A DNA stretch of 64,000 nt from Thioclava indica (lineage in GTDB: Bacteria; Pseudomonadota; Alphaproteobacteria; Rhodobacterales; Rhodobacteraceae), in assembly GCF_000714545.1 (NCBI RefSeq), contig NZ_AUNB01000029.1:1-64000 (forward strand), read 5' to 3'. The notes under the pieces were generated by a model, which saw only the letters and a list, made by a program, of their open reading frames with translations, was not told where the DNA came from and searched no databases. Made by a program: the position numbers and the translations under genes. Below are positions 18,796 to 27,210 of the stretch, piece after piece. Within the stretch, counting starts at the first letter, position 1. Every line of letters begins with the position of its first letter.

Positions 18796-18828
18796 TTTGG
18801 CGCCGATGCGCAACCTTAGATTTAGCGC

Positions 18829-18857
18829 TTGACTTTGCGAACGCTCTAAAGTAGATA
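18829..18857 (+). promoter_or_regulatory. Probable sigma70-type promoter of the GTA cluster
   Basis: TTGACT (18829-18834), a 17-base spacer, then TAGATA (18852-18857), about 100 bases upstream of g1 and downstream of the mltG terminator. It is the only good -35/-10 pair seen ahead of the GTA genes. In R. capsulatus the GTA promoter is driven by GafA; no GafA gene is in this window and its binding site cannot be recognised by eye. Confidence 0.5.
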
Positions 18858-18958
18858 TTGTGCATGCTAGGAGAAGCGGGTAAGCGCCGCGGGGAAACCC
18901 GACGGCGTTTTTTCATGTCTCTCGAACGGACCAACTTTGAAGGGTGGGTTCGGACTTC

Positions 18959-19288
18959 ATGAATAAGGAAACTGTGGGTGGGGGCGGTGCTTCGGTCGAT
19001 CTTCTGGATCTGACGGAGGCGCTCTACAGGGATGTGGCCGAGGAACTGGCATCGGCGTTGCAAGGGGTGCGGCGCGGCGAGGTTACTGAGGCAAAAGCGG
19101 CGGTGTCGGCAGTCAAGGATCTGCGCACCGCTTTTCAATTGGTGATGGAGGAGAGAACGCGTGTCGAGAAACTCCGCAAACAGATTGCCGGGGTCGCAAC
19201 CGGGCGCGAAGGCGCGCTTGATTTCGACCTCGCCCGCGCTGAGATCGGGCGCCGCCTGGCTCGCCTGCGCGACGCCGAAGGACGTTGA
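18959..19288 (+). CDS. g1: GTA protein g1 (small terminase-like)
   Basis: About 109 residues, mostly helical. A variable start is followed by VDLLDLTEALYRDVAEELASALQ and a long charged helix ending ARAEIGRRLARLRDAEGR. Position, size and helical character match g1 of the R. capsulatus GTA, regarded as the small terminase that presents DNA to g2. The ATG at 18959 lies 14 bases after GAAGGG, so GTG at 18944 remains an alternative start. Its 3' end overlaps g2 by 128 bases. Confidence 0.8.
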   Translation: MNKETVGGGGASVDLLDLTEALYRDVAEELASALQGVRRGEVTEAKAAVSAVKDLRTAFQLVMEERTRVEKLRKQIAGVATGREGALDFDLARAEIGRRLARLRDAEGR

Positions 19289-20585
19289 TGCGTTCCTTGA
19301 GGGGCTAGATGACAATGCGCTTTTGGCCTTGCCGTGGATATTCGAGTTTTGGGCGCTGCCCCATCAGCTGCCCCCCAGTGGTGCCTGGAAATCCTGGGTG
19401 ATCATGGGCGGGCGCGGTGCGGGCAAGACGCGGGCCGGGGCCGAGTGGGTGCGTTCCATCGTGGAAGGCGCTAAACCGCTCGACCCCGGTCAGGCGCGGC
19501 GTGTGGCGCTGGTGGGCGAGACCTTTGACCAGGTGCGCGAGGTGATGATCTTTGGTGAAAGCGGGATCTTGGCGTGCTCGCCCCCGGATCGGCGACCGTT
19601 TTGGGAGGCGGGGCGCAAGCGGTTGGTTTGGCCCAACGGGGCGATTGCGCAGGCGTTTTCGGCCTTTGAGCCAGAGTCGCTGCGCGGGCCTCAATTTGAT
19701 GCGGCTTGGGTGGATGAGTTGGCGAAATGGAAGAAGGCGGAAGACACGTGGGACATGCTGCAATTTGCGTTGCGACTGGGCGAGCATCCCCAACAGGTGA
19801 TCACGACGACGCCGCGCAATGTCGGGGTGTTGAAGCGGATTTTGAACACGCCGTCCAGCGTGGTGACCCATGCGCCGACCGAGGCTAACAGGGCCTACCT
19901 GGCGGAGAGTTTCCTGAGCGAGGTGCAGGCGCGCTATGCTGGCACACGGTTGGGACGTCAGGAGTTGGACGGCGTTTTGCTGGACGATGTTGAAGGGGCC
20001 TTGTGGAGTAATGCGATGCTGGAGGCGTCTCATGTGGACGCGCCCGGCGATCTGGATCGCATCGTGGTGGCGCTGGACCCTTCGGTGAGTGGCAAGGCGG
20101 CCTCGGATGAGTGCGGGATTATGGTTGTCGGGGCGTGCACACGCGGCCCGGTGCAAGACTGGCGCGCGGTGGTGCTAGAGGATGCGAGCATTCGCGGCAA
20201 GCCGACCGATTGGGCGCGCGCAGGTGTGGCGGCGATGGAGCGATGGGGCGGCGAGAAACTGGTAGCAGAGGTCAATCAGGGCGGTGATTTGATCGAAAGC
20301 GTGCTGCGCCAGATCGACCCGCTTATTCCCTTTAAGGCGCTGCGGGCCACGCGGGGGAAATCGGCGCGCGCGGAACCTGTGGCGGCGCTTTATGAGCAGG
20401 GCCGGGTGCGTCACTTGAAGGCGGGAAACCTTGGCGCGCTGGAAGATCAGATGGCGCAAATGAGCGTTCAGGGGTTTCAGGGCAAGGGCTCGCCTGATCG
20501 GGTGGATGCGCTGGTTTGGGCGCTGCATGAGCTGATCTTGGAACCCGCAGCCCATTGGAAACGACCGCAGGTGCGTGGGCTTTGA
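19161..20585 (+). CDS. g2: GTA large terminase
   Basis: 474 residues. The ATPase domain has Walker A GGRGAGKT (residues 83-90) and Walker B FDAAWVDELA. The nuclease half carries acidic motifs including IVVALDPSVSG, and SPDRVDALVWALHEL is the terminal nuclease motif. It pumps host DNA into the GTA head and cuts it at headful length. The GTG at 19161 follows GGAGGAGAG; starting here keeps the conserved AWLA...LDDNALLALPWIFEFWALPHQ region but overlaps g1 by 128 bases in another frame. A 152-base gap with a hairpin element separates it from g3. Confidence 0.93.
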   Translation: MSRNSANRLPGSQPGAKARLISTSPALRSGAAWLACATPKDVDAFLEGLDDNALLALPWIFEFWALPHQLPPSGAWKSWVIMGGRGAGKTRAGAEWVRSIVEGAKPLDPGQARRVALVGETFDQVREVMIFGESGILACSPPDRRPFWEAGRKRLVWPNGAIAQAFSAFEPESLRGPQFDAAWVDELAKWKKAEDTWDMLQFALRLGEHPQQVITTTPRNVGVLKRILNTPSSVVTHAPTEANRAYLAESFLSEVQARYAGTRLGRQELDGVLLDDVEGALWSNAMLEASHVDAPGDLDRIVVALDPSVSGKAASDECGIMVVGACTRGPVQDWRAVVLEDASIRGKPTDWARAGVAAMERWGGEKLVAEVNQGGDLIESVLRQIDPLIPFKALRATRGKSARAEPVAALYEQGRVRHLKAGNLGALEDQMAQMSVQGFQGKGSPDRVDALVWALHELILEPAAHWKRPQVRGL

Positions 20586-20600
20586 GGGGGCTGTCTTCCT

Positions 20601-20646
20601 CTTGATCTAAATATCCTGCGGGGGTCCGGGGGTGCAAAACCCCCGG
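20601..20646 (-). repeat. Dispersed intergenic element inside the GTA cluster
   Basis: On the minus strand this reads as a hairpin CCGGGGGT/ACCCCCGG (20646-20639 with 20633-20626), then ACCCCC, GCAGGATATTT and AGATCAAG. This is the same order of parts as at 13178-13226. It lies between g2 and g3. Confidence 0.6.
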
Positions 20647-20737
20647 TCCGACAGATGAAATTCGAGAGCAAGGGCTGGGGAGATTTCCCGGCCCTTTTCT
20701 TTGCCGGGCCGCGTGCGGTCGCGAGAAGGAGACGGGA

Positions 20738-21916
20738 ATGGGTTGGAATATGTTTCGCAAATCCGATGTGGGGGGCGCACCTGAGGCGAAAGCCTCGGCG
20801 ACGGGTCGTATCGTGGCGATGGCATCGGGATCGGGGCGTGTGGTGTGGAGCCCGCGCGACACCGGATCGCTGACGCGGCAGGGATTTACCGGCAATCCGA
20901 TCGGATTTCGCTGCGTCAAGGTGATCGCGGAGGCGGCGGCGGCGGTGCCGCTGGTCTGTCAGGATGCCGAGCGGCGCTATGACATTCATCCGCTGATCGA
21001 TCTGATCGCGCGGCCCAATGCGGGGCAGGGGCAGAGCGCATTCTTTGAGGCGCTCTACGGGCAGATGATGCTGTCGGGGGATGGCTATCTGGAGGCGGTC
21101 TCACCCGAGGCGGGGCTGCCGCGCGAGTTGCATGTGCTGCGCTCGGATCGCATGAGCATCGTGCCGGGCGCGGATGGCTGGCCGGTCGCGTATGACTACA
21201 CGGTAAGTGGGCGAAAGCATCGCTTTGACATGACGGGCAGTCCCGATCCGATCTGCCATTTGAAGAGCTTTCATCCGCAGGACGATCACTACGGGCTAAG
21301 CCCGATGCAGGCGGCGGCGGTGGCGGTGGATGTGCATAATTCCGCAAGCACCTGGTCCAAGGCGCTGCTGGACAATGCGGCGCGGCCCTCGGGAGCGATC
21401 ATTTATAAGGGGGCGGATGGTCAGGGCAGTTTGAGCCCGGATCAATATGACCGGCTGATCTTTGAGATGGAGAGCCATCATCAGGGCGCGCGCAATGCGG
21501 GGCGTCCGATGTTGTTAGAGGGTGGTTTGGATTGGAAGCCGATGGGGTTTTCGCCCTCGGACATGGAGTTTCATGAGACCAAGGCGGGGGCGGCGCGCGA
21601 GATCGCGGTGGCCTTTGGCGTGCCGCCGATGCTGCTGGGGATTCCTGGCGATGCGACCTATGCCAATTACGCCGAGGCGCATCGGGCATTTTATCGGCTG
21701 ACCGTTTTGCCGCTGGCGAGCAAGGTGGCGGCGGATGTGGCGTGGTGGCTTTCGACGCATCTGGGCGAGCGGGTTTTGCTTAAGCCCGATCTCGATCAGA
21801 TCCCGGCGCTGGCGGCGGAGCGTGACCAGCAATGGAAGCGTGTGGGCGAGGCGCAATTCTTGAGCGATGCGGAAAAACGCGTGCTGCTGGGGTTGCCGCC
21901 TTTGGCCGAGGGTTGA
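20738..21916 (+). CDS. g3: GTA portal protein
   Basis: 392 residues of the HK97-type portal family. Recognisable blocks are GNPIGFRCVKVIAEAAAAVP, PLIDLIARPNAGQ, GDGYLEAV, LKSFHPQDDHYGLSPMQAA and FGVPPMLLGIPGDATYANY. The dodecameric portal sits at one head vertex, docks the terminase and connects to the tail. AAGGAG lies just upstream of the ATG. g3.5 begins 4 bases after its stop. Confidence 0.95.
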   Translation: MGWNMFRKSDVGGAPEAKASATGRIVAMASGSGRVVWSPRDTGSLTRQGFTGNPIGFRCVKVIAEAAAAVPLVCQDAERRYDIHPLIDLIARPNAGQGQSAFFEALYGQMMLSGDGYLEAVSPEAGLPRELHVLRSDRMSIVPGADGWPVAYDYTVSGRKHRFDMTGSPDPICHLKSFHPQDDHYGLSPMQAAAVAVDVHNSASTWSKALLDNAARPSGAIIYKGADGQGSLSPDQYDRLIFEMESHHQGARNAGRPMLLEGGLDWKPMGFSPSDMEFHETKAGAAREIAVAFGVPPMLLGIPGDATYANYAEAHRAFYRLTVLPLASKVAADVAWWLSTHLGERVLLKPDLDQIPALAAERDQQWKRVGEAQFLSDAEKRVLLGLPPLAEG

Positions 21917-21920
21917 GGGC

Positions 21921-22154
21921 ATGGCGACGGGTGGGTCGCGCTATCTCAAGGAGCCTTTCGCCGTGCATGAGCAGCGCATGGAGGCGACCGAGAGGATTAT
22001 GGAGCTGCAGTTCGCACAGGTCGATCAACGTCTTAGTCGGATCGAGACGATGATCGAGGGGCTGGAGCGGCGCTTGTGGATGACGGTGTACGGGGTGGTC
22101 GCGGTGATCCTGACCCAAGCCGTTCAGGGCGTTCTTGATTTTGCGCCGAAGTAA
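21921..22154 (+). CDS. GTA protein g3.5
   Basis: A 77-residue protein between portal and protease, the place of orfg3.5 in other rhodobacterial GTA clusters. The first half is a charged amphipathic helix (HEQRMEATERIMELQFAQVD...RLSRIETMIEGLERRL) and the second half a single membrane helix, MTVYGVVAVILTQAVQGVL. A helix plus a C-terminal anchor could tether something to the membrane, but no role is known to me. Start ATG at 21921, 4 bases after g3. Confidence 0.8.
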   Translation: MATGGSRYLKEPFAVHEQRMEATERIMELQFAQVDQRLSRIETMIEGLERRLWMTVYGVVAVILTQAVQGVLDFAPK

Positions 22155-22164
22155 GGAAAAGCAC

Positions 22165-22722
22165 ATGACAACAAATGATTACAGGCTGGAGTTAAAGTTC
22201 TGCGCGAGTGAGGCGAGCACTTTACAGGTCAGCGACGGGTCGGTGATCGAGGGCTATGCCAGCCTGTTTGGTCTGCCCGATCAGGGCGGCGATGTCGTCT
22301 GCAAAGGGGCTTATAGGCGCGGGCTGGAGCGGCTGAAGGCGCGCGGTGGCAGCGTCAAGATGCTGTGGCAGCATGACCCGGCCCAGCCGATCGGGATCTG
22401 GGACGAAATTCAAGAGGATGCGCGCGGGCTTTACGTCAAGGGGCGGTTGCTGCCTGACGTGGCCCGCGCCCGCGAGGCGGCGGCGCTGATCGCGGCGGGG
22501 GCGATTGACGGCTTGTCGATCGGTTACCGCACGGTGGCTGCCGAGAAGGACGCAAAAGGCCAGCGGCTGCTTGCGGAACTGGAGCTTTGGGAGGTGTCGC
22601 TTGTGACCTTTCCGATGCTTCGCGAGGCGCGTGTGGCGTCCAAGGGAGAGCCCTTGGATGGCACGTTGCGCGATCTGGCTGGGGTGCTTTGCAGCGCCAC
22701 AGCGGAACTGGCCGCGCGCTGA
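22165..22722 (+). CDS. g4: GTA prohead protease
   Basis: 185 residues of the HK97 prohead protease family (peptidase U35). GYASLFGLPDQGGDVVCKGAY, the catalytic His in MLWQHDPAQPIG and the catalytic Ser in IDGLSIGYRT are present. It trims capsid subunits during head maturation. The ATG at 22165 follows TAAGGA. The capsid gene follows after 38 bases. Confidence 0.94.
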   Translation: MTTNDYRLELKFCASEASTLQVSDGSVIEGYASLFGLPDQGGDVVCKGAYRRGLERLKARGGSVKMLWQHDPAQPIGIWDEIQEDARGLYVKGRLLPDVARAREAAALIAAGAIDGLSIGYRTVAAEKDAKGQRLLAELELWEVSLVTFPMLREARVASKGEPLDGTLRDLAGVLCSATAELAAR

Positions 22723-22760
22723 GCGCCCGGCCCATTGATCGCAATGGAGATGGAGTGAGC

Positions 22761-23960
22761 ATGAAGACCGAGACCAAGGCTCGGGCCGGGACGGGTATGT
22801 CCGAAGGCCCGGACCCGGCAACTGAGGTGAAAGCCGCGCTGGCCGGGTTCCTAAAGGAAGTCAAAGGCTTCCAAGAAGAAGTGACTGTAAAAATGCAACA
22901 ACAAGATGAGCGTTTGACCATGCTGCAGACCAAACATATTACCGCCGGGCGTCCCGCCCTTTCCGCCGCTGCGCTTGACGAGGCACCCCATCAGAAAGCG
23001 TTCGCGGCCTATCTGCGTTCGGGTGATGATGATGCGCTGCGTGGCCTGAGCCTTGAGGGCAAGGGGCTGAACACGGCTGTGGCCGCTGAGGGGGGCTATC
23101 TGGTCGATCCGCAGACCAGCGAGACGATCCGCGGTGTGCTGACCTCGACCGCTTCGATCCGCATGATCGCCAATGTCGTCAATGTCGAGGCGAGCTCGTT
23201 TGATGTGTTGGTCGATCACTCGGAGATGGGCTCGGGTTGGGCCACGGAAACGGCGAACCTGACCGAGACGACGACGAACCAGATCGACCGGATTTCGATT
23301 CCGCTCTATGAGTTGGCGGCGATGCCCAAAGCGAGCCAGCGGTTGCTGGATGACAGCGCGTTTGATGTCGAGACGTGGCTGGCGCAGCGGATTGCCGAGA
23401 AATTCGCCCGTGCCGAAGCGCAGGCGTTCATTTCGGGCGATGGCGTGGATAAACCCACGGGCTTCCTGACCCATCCGGCTGTGGCCAATGATGCGTGGTT
23501 CTGGGGTGGTCTGGGCTATGTTGCGACCGGCGCGGATGGTGATTTTGCCTCGGTGAATCCGGCGGATGCGGTGGTGGATCTGGTTTATGCGCTGGATGCC
23601 GAATATCGCGCCAATGCGTCATTCGTGATGAACTCGAAGACGGCAGGCGCAGTACGCAAGATGAAGGATGCCGATGGTCGCTTCTTGTGGTCGGACGGTC
23701 TTGCGGCGGGCGAGCCTGCGCGTCTGATGGGCTATCCGGTGCTGATTGCTGAGGACATGCCTGACATCGCGTCGGATGCGGTGGCGGTTGCGTTTGGTGA
23801 CTTCAACGTGGGTTACACCGTGGCGGAACGTCCTGACCTGCGTGTGCTGCGTGATCCCTTCTCGGCGAAACCGCATGTGCTGTTTTACGCCTCCAAGCGT
23901 GTAGGCGGCGATGTGAGCGATTTCGCCGCGATCAAGCTGCTGAAATTCGCCGTTTCCTGA
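22761..23960 (+). CDS. g5: GTA major capsid protein
   Basis: 399 residues, HK97 fold. The N-terminal third (about residues 20-75) is a helical, charged scaffold-like region that g4 should remove. The mature part has GGYLVDPQTSE, SEMGSGWATETANLTE, ELAAMPKASQRLLDDSAFD, GDGVDKPTGFL and FGDFNVGYTVAERPDL. It builds the small GTA head. The ATG at 22761 follows GGAGATGGAG. It is followed by the longest gap in the cluster (193 bases), which starts with a hairpin. Confidence 0.96.
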   Translation: MKTETKARAGTGMSEGPDPATEVKAALAGFLKEVKGFQEEVTVKMQQQDERLTMLQTKHITAGRPALSAAALDEAPHQKAFAAYLRSGDDDALRGLSLEGKGLNTAVAAEGGYLVDPQTSETIRGVLTSTASIRMIANVVNVEASSFDVLVDHSEMGSGWATETANLTETTTNQIDRISIPLYELAAMPKASQRLLDDSAFDVETWLAQRIAEKFARAEAQAFISGDGVDKPTGFLTHPAVANDAWFWGGLGYVATGADGDFASVNPADAVVDLVYALDAEYRANASFVMNSKTAGAVRKMKDADGRFLWSDGLAAGEPARLMGYPVLIAEDMPDIASDAVAVAFGDFNVGYTVAERPDLRVLRDPFSAKPHVLFYASKRVGGDVSDFAAIKLLKFAVS

Positions 23961-23971
23961 GAGGCGTGACG

Positions 23972-23992
23972 GGGCTCGGGGGGCGTGAGCCC
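23972..23992 (+). other. Stem-loop 3' of the capsid gene
   Basis: GGGCTC (23972-23977) and GAGCCC (23987-23992) form a G-rich stem-loop 11 bases after the capsid stop, without a T run. It could stabilise the abundant capsid message or attenuate transcription into the tail genes. The remaining bases to 24153 hold no gene. Confidence 0.45.
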
Positions 23993-24153
23993 TCCGGTCC
24001 TTGGGCCGGGTGACCGGTTCGGGGCGGGCGCGGGTCTGTCAGCTGCTGCCTAGCTGCTCCCTCCGTTCGAGTGGCGGCGGGGCCTGCGTCCGACATGAAG
24101 GGTGGCATCCCGATGGAGTCGGGGTGTCATCTTGTGAATTCCGGAGAGAGTCC

Positions 24154-24750
24154 ATGATGTTAAGAGAAGAGACGGCGGTGGCCGCTAGCGCGCTGCCTTT
24201 GGCCGAGTTTCGCGATCACTTGCGGCTGGGCACGGGCTTTGGCGATGTTGGAGCGGAGGATGCGGCCCTTGAGGCGTATTTGCGCGCCGCGATGGCCGCG
24301 ATTGAGGGGCGCACAGCGAAGGCGTTGCTGGCGCGCGACTTTGTGCTGAGCGTCGAGGCGTGGCGTGAGAGTGCGGTTCAGGCCCTGCCGGTGGCGCCGG
24401 TGATTTCGGTTTTTGAGATGCAACTGGTGGATCGGGCCGGGGTGATTACGGTGATCGAGCCTGTGCGCTATCGGCTGGTCGAGGATATGCAACGTCCGCG
24501 TTTGGAAGCGTTGGGCGTGAGTTTGCCGACAATCCCCGTGGGTGGCACGGCGCAGATCCGGTTCACGGGCGGGTTCGGTCCGCGTTGGACGGATCTGCCG
24601 GTTGATCTGGCGCAGGCGGTCTTTTTGTTAGCGGCGCAATATTTCGAGCTGCGCCATGACAGTGCGGGGGCGGGCAGCGAGATGCCCTTTGGCGTGCTGG
24701 CGCTGATCGAGCGTTGGCGCACGGTGCGCATGTTGGGAGGTCGGGGATGA
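24154..24750 (+). CDS. g6: GTA head-tail connector (gp6-like adaptor)
   Basis: 198 residues. The N-terminal FRDHLRLG...EDAALEAYLRAAMAAIEGRTAKALL helices and the C-terminal DLPVDLAQAVFLLAAQYFELRHD match the connector family found next to HK97 capsids (PhiE125 gp8-like). It forms the ring under the portal. Start ATG at 24154, seven bases after GGAG; a second ATG follows directly. The stop overlaps g7 as ATGA. Confidence 0.9.
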   Translation: MMLREETAVAASALPLAEFRDHLRLGTGFGDVGAEDAALEAYLRAAMAAIEGRTAKALLARDFVLSVEAWRESAVQALPVAPVISVFEMQLVDRAGVITVIEPVRYRLVEDMQRPRLEALGVSLPTIPVGGTAQIRFTGGFGPRWTDLPVDLAQAVFLLAAQYFELRHDSAGAGSEMPFGVLALIERWRTVRMLGGRG

Positions 24751-25085
24751 GTATTCCGGTTCTCAACCGCAAGCTAGTGCTGGAGGTGCCTGAGCGGGTG
24801 GCCGATGGGGCTGGCGGGTTTGCGCATAGTTGGGTGGCGTTGGGCGAGGTGTGGGCGCAAATGAGCCCCGGCACGGGCGTGGAGCGGGCGGGTGAGTTCG
24901 TGACGCTTGCTTCGGTGCCGTGGAAGATCGTCGTGCGCAGCGCGCCCGAGGGTTCGCCGCGCCGCCCCTTACCCGAGCAGCGATTTCGCGACGGGGCGCG
25001 GGTGTTTCGCATTTTGGCGGTCGCGGAATACGACCTTACGGGGCATTACCTGACCTGTTTTTCGCGTGAGGAGGTGGTGGCATGA
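24747..25085 (+). CDS. g7: GTA head closure protein (head-tail adaptor)
   Basis: 112 residues of the phage head-tail joining family: LEVPERVADGAGGFAHSWV, LGEVWAQM and RVFRILAVAEYD are typical. It plugs the portal-connector channel and offers a docking surface to the tail terminator. It overlaps g6 and g8 by four bases each, which indicates tight translational coupling. Confidence 0.9.
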   Translation: MSIPVLNRKLVLEVPERVADGAGGFAHSWVALGEVWAQMSPGTGVERAGEFVTLASVPWKIVVRSAPEGSPRRPLPEQRFRDGARVFRILAVAEYDLTGHYLTCFSREEVVA

Positions 25086-25489
25086 GCTATGCGATTGGGG
25101 CCGCCTTACAAAGCGCGGTGTACGAGCGCTTGCAGGGTGATCTTGTGCTGACCGATCTGGTTGGCGCGGCGGTCTATGATGCGGTGCCGGCGGGGACGGT
25201 GACGGGGACTTACGTCAGTCTTGGGCCGGAGGATGCGCGCGATGCCTCGGATAAGACCGGGGACGGGGCGGTGCATGATTTCATCGTATCGGTGATCACG
25301 GATGAGGCAGGGTTTCAGGCGGCAAAACAGGTGGCCGAGGCGATCTCGGATGCGCTGTTGGGGGCCGATCTGGCGCTGAGCCGTGGCCATATTGTTGGGG
25401 TTTGGTTTCTCAAGGCCAAGGCCCGGCGGGTGGATAAAGGCGCGACGCGGCGGATCGATTTGACCTTTCGCGCGCGCGTCGAGGCCTGA
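25082..25489 (+). CDS. g8: GTA tail terminator (DUF3168)
   Basis: 135 residues of the DUF3168 family: ALQSAVYERLQGDLVLTDLVG, then YVSLGPEDARDASDKTGDG, and HDFIVSVITDE. It caps the tail tube at the head-proximal end. The ATG at 25082 overlaps the g7 stop. An 83-base gap with a small CAACA/TGTTG inverted repeat precedes g9. Confidence 0.9.
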   Translation: MSYAIGAALQSAVYERLQGDLVLTDLVGAAVYDAVPAGTVTGTYVSLGPEDARDASDKTGDGAVHDFIVSVITDEAGFQAAKQVAEAISDALLGADLALSRGHIVGVWFLKAKARRVDKGATRRIDLTFRARVEA

Positions 25490-25572
25490 TCCAGACTTGC
25501 ACAAAATCAACATTCTGTTGGCGTCTATTCGGCGTTGGCAGGCAATTTCCTTCACTTATCGGAGAATGAGCC

Positions 25573-25986
25573 ATGGCGGCGCAGAACGGCAAGGATCTTT
25601 TGATCAAACTCGATATCAACGGCAATCAGACCTTTGAGACCATCGCGGGGCTGCGGGCCACGCGGATCACCTTCAATGCGGAAACGGTCGATGTGACCTC
25701 GCTGGAGAGCGAGGGGCGGTGGCGTGAATTGTTGGGGGGCGCGGGGGTGCGCTCGGCTTCGATTTCGGGGTCCGGGGTGTTTAAGGATGCGGGCACGGAT
25801 GAGCGCGCGCGTCAGATCTTTTTTGACGGCGAGGTCCCCGAGTTTCAGGTTGTGATTCCCGATTTCGGGATCGTGCAGGGCGCGTTCATGATCACCTCGA
25901 TTGATTATGCGGGCAGCCATGATGGCGAGGCGAGCTATGAAATTGCGTTGGCCTCGGCGGGCGCGCTTGCCTTTACCGCGATCTGA
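25573..25986 (+). CDS. g9: GTA major tail (tube) protein
   Basis: 137 residues of the TP901-1-type major tail family: MAAQNGKDLLIKLD start, TVDVTSLESEGRWRELLGGAGV and a closing GEASYEIALASAGALAF. Stacked rings of it make the GTA tail tube. GGAGAATGAGCC precedes the ATG. Its own leader of 83 bases suggests separately boosted expression, as expected for a major component. Confidence 0.94.
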   Translation: MAAQNGKDLLIKLDINGNQTFETIAGLRATRITFNAETVDVTSLESEGRWRELLGGAGVRSASISGSGVFKDAGTDERARQIFFDGEVPEFQVVIPDFGIVQGAFMITSIDYAGSHDGEASYEIALASAGALAFTAI

Positions 25987-25996
25987 GGGGGGCGAG

Positions 25997-26326
25997 ATGG
26001 CGAACCCTTGGGCCGGTGAGGTCGAGATCACGCTGGATGGCGTGGGGCATAGCGCGAAGCTGACGCTGGGCGCGCTGGCCGAGTTAGAGGCCGAGATCGG
26101 TGAGAGTGGCGGGATGATTGCGCTGGTCGAGCGTTTCGAGGCGGGGCGGTTTTCCAGTCGCGATGTGTTGGCGCTGATCGTGGCGGGGCTGCGGGGCGGT
26201 GGCTGGCAGGGATGCGCGCAGGACTTGCGCAGCGTCGAGATTGGCGGCGGTCCGATGGCGGCGGCGCAGCGCGCGGCGGAACTGCTGGCGCGGGCGTTTG
26301 CGGTGCCCGGTGAGGGGGCTGCGTGA
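25997..26326 (+). CDS. g10: GTA tail assembly chaperone
   Basis: 109 residues. The WAGEVEITLDGVGHSAKLTLGALAELE start is shared by GTA g10 proteins; the rest is helical. It sits between tube and tape-measure genes, the fixed place of tail assembly chaperones. It overlaps the next gene as GTGA, which also suits a chaperone pair. Start ATG at 25997 after GAGGGGGG. Confidence 0.85.
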   Translation: MANPWAGEVEITLDGVGHSAKLTLGALAELEAEIGESGGMIALVERFEAGRFSSRDVLALIVAGLRGGGWQGCAQDLRSVEIGGGPMAAAQRAAELLARAFAVPGEGAA

Positions 26327-26544
26327 GTGTGCGCGACGGGCTGGATTGGGCGGGGCTGATGCGGGTGGGCCTGCATCAGCTTCGGCTGCGCCCGGCGGAG
26401 TTTTGGGCGCTTACCCCTGCGGAACTGGCGATCATGTTGGGCGAGAGCGCGAGCGACGTGCGCGCGATGGGGCGGTCACGCTTTGAGGCGCTGCTGGCGC
26501 GGTTTCCCGATGGCGCGGATGGATCTGAAAGGAAGAATGGATGA
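26323..26544 (+). CDS. GTA tail assembly chaperone partner (g10.1)
   Basis: 73 residues of the small TAC family near GTA tape-measure genes: a helical WAGLMRVGLHQLRLRPAEFWALTPAELAIML core and a short basic end. The GTG start at 26323 overlaps the g10 stop and its own stop overlaps the g11 ATG. In long-tailed phages the equivalent second chaperone is often made by frameshifting; here it has its own start. Confidence 0.85.
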   Translation: MSVRDGLDWAGLMRVGLHQLRLRPAEFWALTPAELAIMLGESASDVRAMGRSRFEALLARFPDGADGSERKNG

Positions 26545-27200
26545 TCGAAGTGGATGGTCTTGACGGACTGGGGCAGCAGGCGGCTGATCTTGAAAAGAGC
26601 CTGAGCGGTGCGGGCGCGATGGCGGAGGTGTTCAATTCCGAATTGGCTTCGATGCGCGAGAGTTTGATCTTTACCGGGCGCGAGGTGAATACGCTGAGCA
26701 ATTCGTTCGGGCGGACGCTGAAAAGTGCGTTTGACGGTGTCGTGTTTGACGGGATGAAGCTGTCGGATGCGTTGACGCAGGTGGCCCAAAGCATGGCGGA
26801 CAGCGTTTACAACGTGGCGATGAAGCCGGTGCAATCGGCGGTCGGCGGCGCGCTGGCCAACGGGATGAATTCGGCGCTGAGCGGGATGTTTGCATTCGCC
26901 GATGGCGGGGCGTTTAGCCAAGGTCGGGTGATGCCGTTTGCCAAGGGTGGCGTGGTGAGCAGCCCCGCGACATTCCCGATGCGCGGTGCCACGGGGCTGA
27001 TGGGCGAGGCGGGCCCTGAGGCGATTATGCCGCTGACACGAGGGGCCGACGGGCGACTGGGTGTGGCCTCGCAGGGGGGCAGTTCGGTCAATGTGGTGAT
27101 GAATGTGAGCACGCCCGATGTGGCAGGGTTTTCGCGCAGTTCGACGCAGATTGCCGCGCAGGTGAACCGTGCGCTGGCGCGTGGCGAACGCAACCGGTGA
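26541..27200 (+). CDS. g11: GTA tail tape measure protein
   Basis: 219 residues, short as expected for the short GTA tail because tape length sets tail length. The first half is a coiled coil (about residues 8-60), followed by a Gly/Ala-rich stretch with FADGGAFSQGRVMPFAKGG and GLMGEAGPEAIMPLTRGADG, the usual C-terminal signature of tape-measure proteins. The ATG overlaps the g10.1 stop. Confidence 0.92.
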   Translation: MIEVDGLDGLGQQAADLEKSLSGAGAMAEVFNSELASMRESLIFTGREVNTLSNSFGRTLKSAFDGVVFDGMKLSDALTQVAQSMADSVYNVAMKPVQSAVGGALANGMNSALSGMFAFADGGAFSQGRVMPFAKGGVVSSPATFPMRGATGLMGEAGPEAIMPLTRGADGRLGVASQGGSSVNVVMNVSTPDVAGFSRSSTQIAAQVNRALARGERNR

Positions 27201-27210
27201 GGGACGACAG

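Noticed and set aside
18944-18958. Upstream GTG start for GTA g1
   Set aside because: It would lie within the GAAGGGTGGG sequence itself, leaving no ribosome site; kept only as an alternative.
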